64,000 nt of DNA. It comes from Methylomonas albis (GTDB taxonomy: Bacteria > Pseudomonadota > Gammaproteobacteria > Methylococcales > Methylomonadaceae). The DNA lies in the NCBI RefSeq assembly GCF_014850955.1, contig NZ_JACXSS010000001.1:1240001-1304000 (forward strand), written 5' to 3'. Made by a program: the position numbers and the translations under genes. The notes under the pieces were generated by a model. The model worked only from the letters and a program-made list of their open reading frames with translations, ran no database searches and was not told the origin of the DNA. The number at the start of each line of letters is the position of its first letter. Positions within the stretch are counted from its first letter, which is position 1. Below, in pieces: positions 29,661-38,182 of the stretch.

Positions 29661-29785
29661 GGCTATCACCTGGTGGGCAGACACCCATAAGCATACCGCT
29701 ATCCGGAAAAAGTGGCTGGCTTGTTGGTCTGGCTTAGGTCTGCTACTTTTGATGGTAAAGCGTTTAACGCGTGAGGAGACAGAGC

Positions 29786-31144
29786 ATGTCAGGCAGAATT
29801 GATTTTACGATGGGTTTTAAGGCCGGAAATGCGGCAAAAGCCCGCAGCGGCGACAGTACTTACCGGGTTTATATTTTTGGAGATTTTTCCGGTGCCGCCG
29901 CCCCCTGGGAGCACAGCAAAATCCGCAAAATAGACGTCGATAACTTTGAGCAAGTGATGGCGCAAATCATGCCGACCCTGGAAGTCAACCCCGGCACCAC
30001 GCTGCAATTTGCCACGCTGGAGGAGTTTCACCCGGATGCCTGGCTAGGAAAAATCAAATTATTGGCGGACTTGCGGACCTTGAAAGCCGAATTGGACGAT
30101 CCCAGTACCGCCGCGCAGGCCGCGGCGAAAATTCAGGGATTTTTCCCGGCGCTTGCGTCGAGCGATGCGGCTGTTCCTGCACCGGCCACGGAAAGCCAGG
30201 ACGATATGCTGGAACGCCTACTCGGTAAAAAGCCGGAAGGCGCGGTGGCGACTTCCGATTCATTGGATAATTTGCTCAAACAGATTTTGGAACCGCATGT
30301 CGCCAAGGACGCCAATCCGCAATACCGGGTTTTAGTCGATCTGATTGACGCTGCGACCGCGCAGTTTGTGAAAGCCTTGTTGCACAGGCAGGATTTTCAG
30401 GCGCTGGAAGCCTTGTGGCGGGCGACGGCTGGCTTGGCGCATGAAGAAGCCGCCGACGCGCAACAGCTCTATTTGCTGGACATTAGCCAAGCGCAATTGC
30501 TGGCGGCGTTGGAAAAAGGCGGCGAGAGCGTGGTCGAGCGTTTGCAACAGCATATTCAAACCGGTGATGGCGAGCAGGATGTGTTGTTCGTGGCCGATTA
30601 TCTGTTTGCCGATAATGCCGACGACAAGGCCTTACTCGGGTATTGTGCGGATTTAGCTGACCAATGCGGGGCGGGGTTTCTGGCGGGCGCGGGGAACGGA
30701 TTGGTGGTCGAGGCTTTGCAGAATGCGCCTGATTGGTTGGCATATCGCCAGCAGATCCAGGCCGACAGCGTGATCTTGACCTATCCGCGCGTGCTGATGC
30801 GTTTGCCTTATGGCAGCAAACGCGATCCGCTGGAGAGCTTGGCGTTTGAAGAGTGCAGTAATATCCCGCAGACCGACGAGTTGCTGTGGGGGAATTCGGC
30901 CTTTTTAGCGGCCAGGGTATTGTTGAGAGCTGCTCAGGATGACGCCACCACAGAGCAGTTCTTTTTTGCCGATGTACCGGCGTTTAGCTACGAACTGGAC
31001 GGCGAGCAGATATTGCAGCCGGCGACGGAAGTGGTATTGAACGAAGCGCAGGCGAATAATCTATTGGCGCAAAACATCATGCCAGTCATCGGCTATCGGC
31101 AGCGGCAAGGTTTGCGTTTGTTGGGTTTAGACACGCTGAGTTGA
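29786..31144 (+). CDS. Stand-alone TssB-TssC-like fusion, contractile sheath homologue
   Basis: The start is the ATG at 29786, preceded by GAGGAGA (452 residues). The first ~120 residues match TssB/VipA sheath proteins: [11 protein letters not shown], then [27 protein letters not shown] and [11 protein letters not shown]. From about residue 165 the pattern is TssC/Vip[51 protein letters not shown] and [17 protein letters not shown]. In type VI secretion these are two proteins that interlock into the sheath; here they are one chain. No other type VI gene is in the window. The 3' end overlaps dctA by 18 bp on the other strand. Function unknown. Confidence 0.72.
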   Translation: MSGRIDFTMGFKAGNAAKARSGDSTYRVYIFGDFSGAAAPWEHSKIRKIDVDNFEQVMAQIMPTLEVNPGTTLQFATLEEFHPDAWLGKIKLLADLRTLKAELDDPSTAAQAAAKIQGFFPALASSDAAVPAPATESQDDMLERLLGKKPEGAVATSDSLDNLLKQILEPHVAKDANPQYRVLVDLIDAATAQFVKALLHRQDFQALEALWRATAGLAHEEAADAQQLYLLDISQAQLLAALEKGGESVVERLQQHIQTGDGEQDVLFVADYLFADNADDKALLGYCADLADQCGAGFLAGAGNGLVVEALQNAPDWLAYRQQIQADSVILTYPRVLMRLPYGSKRDPLESLAFEECSNIPQTDELLWGNSAFLAARVLLRAAQDDATTEQFFFADVPAFSYELDGEQILQPATEVVLNEAQANNLLAQNIMPVIGYRQRQGLRLLGLDTLS

Positions 31145-32434
31145 GCGGTCCGGTCGCAATTGGGCCTGCATCTGTTCGCGGTCTAGTTCGCCTTCGGAAT
31201 GCGACACTACTATAGTCGCTACCGCATTGCCGACGATGTTGGTCAAGGCGCGGGCTTCGGACATAAAGCGGTCTATGCCTAGGATCAGCGAAAGTGCCGC
31301 GACCGGTACCGCCGGCACCACGGCCAAGGTTGCCGCCAGCGTGATAAAGCCGGCGCCGGTGACGCCGGAAGCGCCTTTGCTGGTCAGCATCGCTACCAAC
31401 AGCAAGGTCAATTGCTGCGTCAGGCTTAAATCAACATTCAAGGCCTGGGCGACAAACAGCGCGGCCATGGTCAGATAGATATTGGTGCCGTCCAGATTGA
31501 ACGAATAGCCGGACGGTATCACCAAGCCCACCACCGAGCGGGAACAGCCCAGTTTTTCCAGCTTATTCATTAACGGTACCAGTGCCGTTTCCGACGACGA
31601 GGTACCCAGCACCAGCAACATTTCTTCCTTGATATAGCGCAGCAGACGAAAAATATTGAAGCCGGTCAGCGCGGCTATACTGCCCAGGATCAAGACGATG
31701 AACAAGCCGCAGGTCAAATAAAAGCTACCCATCAGCGTGGCCAGCGGTTTCAATGCGGCCACGCCGTATTTACCGATGGTAAACGCCATCGCCGCGCCGG
31801 CACCGAACGGCGCCAGCTTCATGATGACATTCATCATCGCGAAAAAGATATGCGAGCATTCTTCGATAAACACATACACCGATCTGCCGGCGCTACCCAT
31901 TTGTTGCAGCGCAAAACCAAACAACACTGCCACCAGTAACACTTGCAGCAAATCGCCGGAGCCGGTGAAGGCGTCGGTAAAGGTTTTGGGGATGATGTGC
32001 AGCAGAAAATCGGCGGTGCTTTGCTGGCTGGCTTGTTTCACATAGCCGGAAACCGCCTGCGCATCCAACGTGGCCGGATCGACATTAAAGCCTTGGCCGG
32101 GCTTCAGTACGTTGGCGACGAGGACGCCCAGCGCCAGCGCGAAGGTCGAGACAATTTCGAAATACAGCAAGGCTTTGATCCCGACCCGCCCGGCTTTTTT
32201 CATATCGTCGGCACCGGCGATGCCCAGCACGATAGTGCAAAACACTACCGGGCCGATCAGCATCTTGATTAGGCTGATGAAGCCGTCGCCTATGGGTTTT
32301 AGCGAGACTGCGTGTTCGGCGTCCAGGTAGCCGAACAGGCCGCCGGTACCGATAGCCAGCAGTACCCACAGGTAGAGTCGCGCGGAGGGGCTAGCTGTTT
32401 TTGCTGAGGGTGTGTTTTGGCTTTGCGGGTTCAT
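31127..32434 (-). CDS. dctA: Dicarboxylate/cation symporter, DctA type
   Basis: This inner-membrane transporter of the DAACS family takes up C4-dicarboxylates or acidic amino acids with protons or sodium. The start at 32434 (MNPQSQN, 435 residues) is preferred over 32485, which would run into the upstream transporter gene. Family motifs are [20 protein letters not shown], the serine-rich loop [24 protein letters not shown], and [13 protein letters not shown]. It follows the POT transporter gene by 40 bp and may be expressed with it. Confidence 0.92.
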   Translation of the reverse strand: MNPQSQNTPSAKTASPSARLYLWVLLAIGTGGLFGYLDAEHAVSLKPIGDGFISLIKMLIGPVVFCTIVLGIAGADDMKKAGRVGIKALLYFEIVSTFALALGVLVANVLKPGQGFNVDPATLDAQAVSGYVKQASQQSTADFLLHIIPKTFTDAFTGSGDLLQVLLVAVLFGFALQQMGSAGRSVYVFIEECSHIFFAMMNVIMKLAPFGAGAAMAFTIGKYGVAALKPLATLMGSFYLTCGLFIVLILGSIAALTGFNIFRLLRYIKEEMLLVLGTSSSETALVPLMNKLEKLGCSRSVVGLVIPSGYSFNLDGTNIYLTMAALFVAQALNVDLSLTQQLTLLLVAMLTSKGASGVTGAGFITLAATLAVVPAVPVAALSLILGIDRFMSEARALTNIVGNAVATIVVSHSEGELDREQMQAQLRPDRSTQRV

Positions 32435-32474
32435 GGTTTGAGTTGATACTTTGCTATTCCTGAGCATTATCCTG

Positions 32475-33902
32475 CTAATCCGCACCGACTGCCTTTTTCA
32501 ACAGCGGTTTAAACATAAATATCGCCAAACCGGTGCCGGCGGCCATCACGGCCAACAGCAGAAAGAAATCCTGTTTCGGCATTTGCTCGTAAAAACTGCC
32601 GATATAGCCGGACAAATAATTGCCGAAAAAGGTCGATAGAAACCACATGCCCATCAACATCCCCACCAAGCGCGGCGGCGAGACTTTGCTGACCAGCGAC
32701 AAACCGACAGGCGATAGATAAAGCTCGCCCAGCGTGTAAATCAAGGTACATAGCGCCAACCACAGAAAACTGATTTTTTCGCTGGCTGCTACACCGTTGA
32801 CCGCGAAGATCAATACCAAAAAGGACGCACCCAACAAGGCGGAACCGATGGCCATTTTGCCGATGCTGGAATTCTGCTTGCCGCTGTGCCGTGCCGATAC
32901 CGCGTTGATCAGCGGCACCAATAAGAAAATGAAGGCCGGATTCAAGGACTGAAACCAAGTGGAGGGCATTTCCCAGCCCAGAATATGCCAATCGGTATTG
33001 TGCTCGGCAAACAGTTGTAGGGTGTTGCCTTGTTGCTCGTACACTGCCCAGAACAGAATGTTCAGCACGCCTAATGCGATCAGCCCGCCTATGGCCTGCC
33101 ATTCTTTAAGGCTTAGAGGTGCCGGCTTGATCACGTCGGCTACGCATTTAACCGCGTGATCCGCACCCAGATGCTTTTGCCCCAATAGATAAACCAGCAC
33201 ACCCAGCAACATGCCGATACCGGCTGCGCCGAAGCCATAATGCCAGCCGTAGCGTTGTCCCAAGGTGCCGCAGACCAAAGGCGAGAAAAAGGCACCCAAG
33301 TTGATACCCATGTAGAAAATAGTAAATGCGTTGTCGCGGCGCGGGTCGCCGGGCGGATATAAACTACCGACCTGAGTCGAGATATTGGCTTTGAAGCAGC
33401 CATTACCCAGAATCAAAAACAGCAAGGCCAACAGGAAAAACGCTTCGGCGGCCATGAGGAAATGACCGATGGCCATTAACACACTGCCCAGTATCACGGA
33501 TTTGCGCGGCCCTAAAACCCGGTCGGCCAAAATACCGCCGAACAGGGGCGTGAAGTACACCAGGCCGGTATAGAGGCCATAAATCTGCGAGGCCAGGGCT
33601 TGCGTGGACAAAGGTCCGAACAAGCTTTCCAAACCCGTTTGTAGTGTCGCAAAGCCGAACACCAAGGTATCGGTTTGCGCGGCTTGAATCAAATGCTGGG
33701 TCATATACAACACTAGCAAGGCGCGCATGCCGTAATAGGAAAAGCGCTCCCACATTTCGGTAAAAAACAGTACGAACAAGCCAATGGGATGACCAAACAG
33801 ATTTTTTTGATTCACGTTGGAAGCGTTATTAAGTTTCTGGGATTGCGGGTAAAGCATCATCTCACAAGCGCCAATCTGGGGCATTTTGCCGGTAAACCCC
33901 AA
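32475..33902 (-). CDS. Proton-dependent oligopeptide transporter (POT family)
   Basis: This 475-residue membrane protein has the two POT signatures: the ExxERF-type motif in [20 protein letters not shown] in the first helix, and the conserved [18 protein letters not shown] further on. About 14 hydrophobic helices are present. POT transporters import di- and tripeptides with protons. dctA follows on the same strand and putA is nearby, so the block handles peptide- and amino-acid-derived carbon. The substrate range cannot be read from the sequence. Confidence 0.9.
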   Translation of the reverse strand: MGFTGKMPQIGACEMMLYPQSQKLNNASNVNQKNLFGHPIGLFVLFFTEMWERFSYYGMRALLVLYMTQHLIQAAQTDTLVFGFATLQTGLESLFGPLSTQALASQIYGLYTGLVYFTPLFGGILADRVLGPRKSVILGSVLMAIGHFLMAAEAFFLLALLFLILGNGCFKANISTQVGSLYPPGDPRRDNAFTIFYMGINLGAFFSPLVCGTLGQRYGWHYGFGAAGIGMLLGVLVYLLGQKHLGADHAVKCVADVIKPAPLSLKEWQAIGGLIALGVLNILFWAVYEQQGNTLQLFAEHNTDWHILGWEMPSTWFQSLNPAFIFLLVPLINAVSARHSGKQNSSIGKMAIGSALLGASFLVLIFAVNGVAASEKISFLWLALCTLIYTLGELYLSPVGLSLVSKVSPPRLVGMLMGMWFLSTFFGNYLSGYIGSFYEQMPKQDFFLLLAVMAAGTGLAIFMFKPLLKKAVGAD

Positions 33903-34082
33903 GTAAACGCACCGCCTTGAAACACGGTAGACCTGCGCAACAAAAAAAGTGCCGATTCAGGGGCCTTTCGGCTACCGCATCGCCGGCTAGGCTGTTATAA
34001 AGAGAACATGCGCCATAGTTTGTGCTATTCGAACTCGCTGGTTAGCCCCACAAGTTCGATTAATTATATTCAAGGAAACTTA

Positions 34083-35819
34083 ATGACAACGCTAAGCGAT
34101 TATTTCGACTACCGGCTAGATGCCGACGGTAATAAATATGTAGAGGTTTCGATGCGAGGTGTGACCTTGCTCCGGCTACCGGCAACCAATAAAGGCACCG
34201 CGTTTAGCGTGCAGGAACGTATCGAACTGGGATTGGATGGCTTATTGCCGCCGCAAGTGACCGATCTGGAGCATCAGCTGGAGCGGGTGTATACCAATTA
34301 TCAAAAGCAGCCTAACGATATTGCCAAGTATCAATTTCTCAGAGCCCTTCAAGATCGCACCGAGGTGCTGTTTTATGCGCTGTTGGAACGGCATCTCGAA
34401 GAAATGGTGCCAATAGTTTATACCCCAACCATAGGCTTGGCGGTACAGCAGTTCAGCTCCAATTTTACCAGTACCAGGGGATTGACTTTTTCGGTGGCCA
34501 ATATCGACCGCGCCGAAACGATTTTGAAAAACTATGCTTTGCATGATATCCGCATGATTGTAGTCACCGATTCTTCGTCCATTTTGGGTATCGGCGATCA
34601 AGGCATGGGGGGCTTGGCGATTTGCATAGGCAAACTGGGGCTGTATACCGTCGGCGGCGGCATGTGTCCGTTCCAAACCTTACCGATCAATCTGGATGTG
34701 GGCACCAATCGCGCCGAATTGCTGAACGATCCTTTCTATTTGGGCGAGCACACCCAGCGTTTGCACGACCAGCCTTATTTCGAATTGGTCGATAAATTCG
34801 TTAACGCAGTACAGAAAGTCTGGCCGAAAGCGATTATTCAATGGGAAGACTTTGCCAAAAACGTCGCTTTCGATTTATTGGCAAAATACAAAGACCAGGT
34901 GTCCTGCTTTAACGACGATATTCAAGGCACCGGCGCGGTAGCATTGGCCGGTTTACTGTCGGCCTGCCGGAAAAAAGGCGAAACCCTCGCCGAACAAACC
35001 GTAGTAGTGGTGGGTGCTGGTGCCGGCGGTTTTGGCGTGGCTACGGCAATTAAGGAAGGCATGCTGCGCGAGGGTTTGAGCGATGAGCAGGTACTGCAGC
35101 GGATCTTCGTGATCGATGCGCACGGGCTGGTGGTAAAGGAAGCTACCACGGAAGCCTATAAATTGCCGCTCTCCCACACCCAAGCCAGTTACCACGATTG
35201 GGATATTCCGGATGAGAGAGTACCCAATCTGCTGGAGGTGGTTACCCATGCCAAGCCTGGCGTACTGCTGGGATTAACCGGCGTCCCCGGATTGTTCAGC
35301 GAAGCGGTGGTAAAAACCATGGCGCGGAATCACCCGCAACCAATCATATTTCCTTTATCCAACCCCACGGACAATTGTGAAGCCACGCCGAAAGACATCA
35401 TCGAATGGACGCACGGCACGGCGATGGTCGCGACCGGTAGCCCATCCGCCGATGTGGAATATCAGGGCCGGCATTATCCGATCGGGCAGGGCAATAATGC
35501 CTTCATATTTCCGGGCTTGGGTTTTGCCGCGGTATTGGGCGAGTGCAGCCGTATCAGCGAGGCGATGGTCCTGGAATCCGCGTATGCCTTGGCCGACTAT
35601 ATTGCCGAAAATTGCATGGCGGCCGGCCTGATCTTCCCGCCGGTAGGCGATCTGAAACAAGTCAGTTTGCTGGTCGCTACCAGGGTGTTGGCAAAAGCGC
35701 TGGAAGACGGCTCCGCGACGCGTCGGGATTTGGTGGGCATCGACCTGGAAGCCTATGTCCAAGCCAATCTCTGGAAAGCGGAATATTCGCCTTACAAATA
35801 TGCCGGGACGTCTGCGTAG
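34083..35819 (+). CDS. maeA: NAD-dependent malic enzyme
   Basis: Malic enzyme converts malate to pyruvate and CO2 with NAD. I place the start at 34083 (MTTLSDYFDYRLD, 578 residues), where AAGGA stands eight bases upstream; the frame is open back to 34008 without such a site. Motifs are VYTPTIGLAVQQFS with the catalytic Tyr, CFNDDIQGTGAVALAG with the metal-binding acids, and the nucleotide loop VVGAGAGGFGVA. The protein is of the large SfcA/MaeA type without a phosphotransacetylase domain. With dctA nearby it could route imported C4 acids to pyruvate. Confidence 0.95.
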   Translation: MTTLSDYFDYRLDADGNKYVEVSMRGVTLLRLPATNKGTAFSVQERIELGLDGLLPPQVTDLEHQLERVYTNYQKQPNDIAKYQFLRALQDRTEVLFYALLERHLEEMVPIVYTPTIGLAVQQFSSNFTSTRGLTFSVANIDRAETILKNYALHDIRMIVVTDSSSILGIGDQGMGGLAICIGKLGLYTVGGGMCPFQTLPINLDVGTNRAELLNDPFYLGEHTQRLHDQPYFELVDKFVNAVQKVWPKAIIQWEDFAKNVAFDLLAKYKDQVSCFNDDIQGTGAVALAGLLSACRKKGETLAEQTVVVVGAGAGGFGVATAIKEGMLREGLSDEQVLQRIFVIDAHGLVVKEATTEAYKLPLSHTQASYHDWDIPDERVPNLLEVVTHAKPGVLLGLTGVPGLFSEAVVKTMARNHPQPIIFPLSNPTDNCEATPKDIIEWTHGTAMVATGSPSADVEYQGRHYPIGQGNNAFIFPGLGFAAVLGECSRISEAMVLESAYALADYIAENCMAAGLIFPPVGDLKQVSLLVATRVLAKALEDGSATRRDLVGIDLEAYVQANLWKAEYSPYKYAGTSA

Positions 35820-35863
35820 GCCGGTAGTTGATCGACATACTCTAAGCTGACAAGGTTTAGCGT

Positions 35864-36382
35864 TTGCAACTGGCATTGGATTCCGCAAGCTTGGCATATC
35901 TGTTTGGCGGAGTCGGCATCCTGGTGGAATGGCGGGCTTACTGGCTGGCGGACGGATTAGCATTTCGACGCTGGTCTGCGGCTGGCGCCTTGCTTTGGGC
36001 GGCTCAGTATCTATTGCTGGATGCCTGGACCGCCGGCTGGACCATGGCTAGTACCGCGTTGCGCACAATGCTGTCCGGCCGTGTGGAGAAGGGCTTTTAC
36101 AAGCACTGGGCCGCAGCGGGTTTTGTGGCTCTGTTTACCGGACTGACGGTGTTTTCCTGGCAAGGCCAAGTCTCATTGTTGCCCGCTTTTGCAGTGGTCA
36201 ACACCACGCTGGCATTGTTTTATCTGAATAACCGGCGCATGCGCATCGCGCTGCTGGCTTCCAGTCTGGCCTGGATAGGCAACGATTACATTTGGCAGGC
36301 TTGGCCGGCCTTGCTAGCCGAGAGCGTGGCGATGGGCATCAATCTGCGGACTATTCGCAAGCTGTTTGTCAACCGGGGATAA
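35864..36382 (+). CDS. YgjV-family inner-membrane protein
   Basis: The 172-residue protein starts with TTG, nine bases after AAGG. It has five to six hydrophobic helices with the family-like pattern SLAYLFGGVGILVEWRAYW near the start and SLAWIGNDYIWQAWPALLAE near the end. YgjV-like proteins have no defined biochemical function. It lies 44 bp after the malic enzyme gene on the same strand and is probably co-transcribed. Confidence 0.72.
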   Translation: MQLALDSASLAYLFGGVGILVEWRAYWLADGLAFRRWSAAGALLWAAQYLLLDAWTAGWTMASTALRTMLSGRVEKGFYKHWAAAGFVALFTGLTVFSWQGQVSLLPAFAVVNTTLALFYLNNRRMRIALLASSLAWIGNDYIWQAWPALLAESVAMGINLRTIRKLFVNRG

Positions 36383-36529
36383 GCTGGTGGAACACCGCAT
36401 CTATTTACCATTTATGGGTACTCTGTTCGGGGTGAGCTGCCGAGCTCCCTCACACTAGCACTTTATCAACACAATCCGAATTGAACTATCAGCACTAAAA
36501 TCGGGCCGGCTTAATAAGGTGCAAAGGGC

Positions 36530-37039
36530 TTACGGGCTTGCTTCCGCGAACCGTAGCGCAAGGGTTTTGCTTGTCTGGCTCAACAAGAGTTCGACATGGC
36601 GTGGTGTAACTTGCAATTCGGCGGCTATTTGCCGGTGGCTTTTGCCCTCCAAGCGCTGCATACGTATGGTCAGGCGATTGGGTAGGGGCAAATCGCGCAG
36701 CCACGCCTCTACTGCCAGCCAGCGTTGACGAGCTTCAAGCCAGCGTTCCGGCTGCGGACGGGGACACTCCCAGTCATCTTCCAGCGCGCCGCCAGCGCGA
36801 GCCGAGCCCCGCATTTGGCCCCGCCAGTAGTCCAGTGCCAAATTGCCGGCTACCCTATACAAGAAAGCCCGCCGATTGGCGATTTGCGCCTGAGCCGTAT
36901 ACTGGACGATGTGCAAATAGGTATCCTGAAGCAAATCGTCGGCGGTCTCGGGACAATTGACCCGTCGTAACAAAAACTGCCGCAATTCATTTTGATGCTG
37001 CAAAAATGCAGCGGTCAAGGCGGGATAATTGGTATGCAT
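36530..37039 (-). CDS. FecI-type ECF sigma factor, no partner
   Basis: The 169-residue protein has sigma region 2 (CPETADDLLQDTYLHIVQY, RRAFLYRVAGNLALDYWR) and region 4 (LEGKSHRQIAAELQVTPRHV, then LLLSQTS). It belongs to the FecI-like group that drives TonB-receptor genes in response to iron chelates. Unlike the second sigma gene at 42484-42987, it has no fecR beside it. The nearest TonB receptor gene ends 1.1 kb away, with a broken transposase between. It may have lost its anti-sigma partner or may share the one at 41512. Confidence 0.85.
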   Translation of the reverse strand: MHTNYPALTAAFLQHQNELRQFLLRRVNCPETADDLLQDTYLHIVQYTAQAQIANRRAFLYRVAGNLALDYWRGQMRGSARAGGALEDDWECPRPQPERWLEARQRWLAVEAWLRDLPLPNRLTIRMQRLEGKSHRQIAAELQVTPRHVELLLSQTSKTLALRFAEASP

Positions 37040-37181
37040 AGGTCGATTTATTTTCTAATGGATTAGTTTTAAAGACACGCAGCGCGCAACGTTAAAACCG
37101 GTTGGTATGCTGACGGGGGGGATAGCGAAAGCTTGGCCCACATCACAGCTAACGATACGGTAAGGTGGAAGCGGCAGAAAT

Positions 37182-37211
37182 GTTGGGGTTCCTGTCGTCA
37201 CCCCAACCTAC
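37182..37211 (+). repeat. REP-like palindrome upstream of RAYT pseudogene
   Basis: GTTGGGGTTCCTGTCGTCACC followed by CCAACCTAC (joined, 30 bp) is an imperfect palindrome: GTTGGGG pairs with CCCCAAC, with a GTAG-type end on the opposite strand. It belongs to the same family as 37861-37889 and 37982-38010. Confidence 0.6.
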
Positions 37212-37316
37212 GCAAGCCCAATGTAGGCCATGCAGCAAAACCCGGAACGGGGCGATTTTCATCATCACGCCCATGCTATATTTCCACACGCCCTAAACCT
37301 CAACACAGCGTTTACT

Positions 37317-37873
37317 ATGCTATACCGACGGCATTTCATCGAAGGCGGCAGTTATTTTTTTACTGTTAACCTTGCAGAACGAAAACGGCGCTTATTGGTG
37401 GAGCACATTGATGCGCTTGGCGTAGCCATTGGCCTGGTGCGTGGCCGCCATCCGTTTCATATCGACGTCATGGTGGTCATGCCCGACCATATACACGCCA
37501 TCTTCACGATGCCACCCGGCGATGCCGATTACCCGACCCGTTGGATGTTGATCAAAGCCGGTTTTTCCAGACAAATCCCCAAAACCGAACGCATCAACGC
37601 CAGCCGCCGCAGCAAAGGCGAGCGCGGCATTTACCCAAAGGGCACAAGTGGCAGCGCCGATTTTGGGAGCACACGTTGCAAGACGAAGACGATTTCCATC
37701 ACCACCTCGATTACATCCATAACAACCCCGTCAAGCACGGTTACGTTACCTGTCCCGCCGAATGGCCGCATTCCAGCATCCGTAAATACATACGTGCCGG
37801 CATATTACCCGCCGATTGGGGCGCCGCCTCCCCCGAAAACGACAAACGGTTTGGGGAGCGTAGGTTGGGGTGA
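37317..37873 (+). pseudogene. REP-associated tyrosine transposase (RAYT), frameshifted
   Basis: Translation from the ATG at 37317 gives MLYRRHFIEGGSYFFTVNLA and the HUH-like motif VVMPDHIHAIF of RAYT (TnpA_REP, Y1) transposases, down to GERGI. The frame is then lost: 17 extra bases (37632-37648) separate this from WQRRFWEH, which continues in another frame through HNNPVKHGYV and SSIRKYIRAG with the catalytic-Tyr region. Removing the 17 bases restores the order seen in the intact relative at 55975-56505. REP palindromes flank it on both sides. It interrupts the iron-uptake block. Confidence 0.85.
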
Positions 37874-37889
37874 GGCACGAACCCCAACA
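37861..37889 (-). repeat. REP-like palindrome downstream of RAYT pseudogene, inverted
   Basis: TAGGTTGGGGTGAGGCACGA followed by ACCCCAACA is an inverted member of the REP family at 37182 and 37982. It overlaps the end of the pseudogene. The opposed pair 37861/37982 forms a BIME-like arrangement. Confidence 0.6.
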
Positions 37890-37981
37890 CGACAACCATA
37901 AAACCACCCGCAAACCATAGGCAACGCAACAATAAAGTGATTGATGATTTTTAGGCCATCAATGTTGAGATTAGCCATCAT

Positions 37982-38010
37982 GTTGGAGTTCGTGCCTTAC
38001 CCCAACCTAC
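37982..38010 (+). repeat. REP-like palindrome
   Basis: GTTGGAGTTCGTGCCTTACC followed by CCAACCTAC pairs its ends imperfectly and matches the upstream REP. A more degenerate member lies near 38131-38160. The stretch 37874-38182 holds these repeats and no supported gene. Confidence 0.6.
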
Positions 38011-38182
38011 GGCCCTATATCGACGTACAGGCTAGGCTGCAGTACGTCGTAGGGAGCGAAGCTCAATACGACAGCCATAAAACCATCCGTGATCTAACGG
38101 CAACGAAACATCAATATCGAGAGATTCGTCATGTTGGGGGCTCACCTCAATATGCCTGGTAAGGCTCAATGCAACTGGACAA

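Noticed and set aside
29786..31144. A complete type VI secretion locus
   Set aside because: Only the sheath-like fusion is present; neighbours are putA and dctA.
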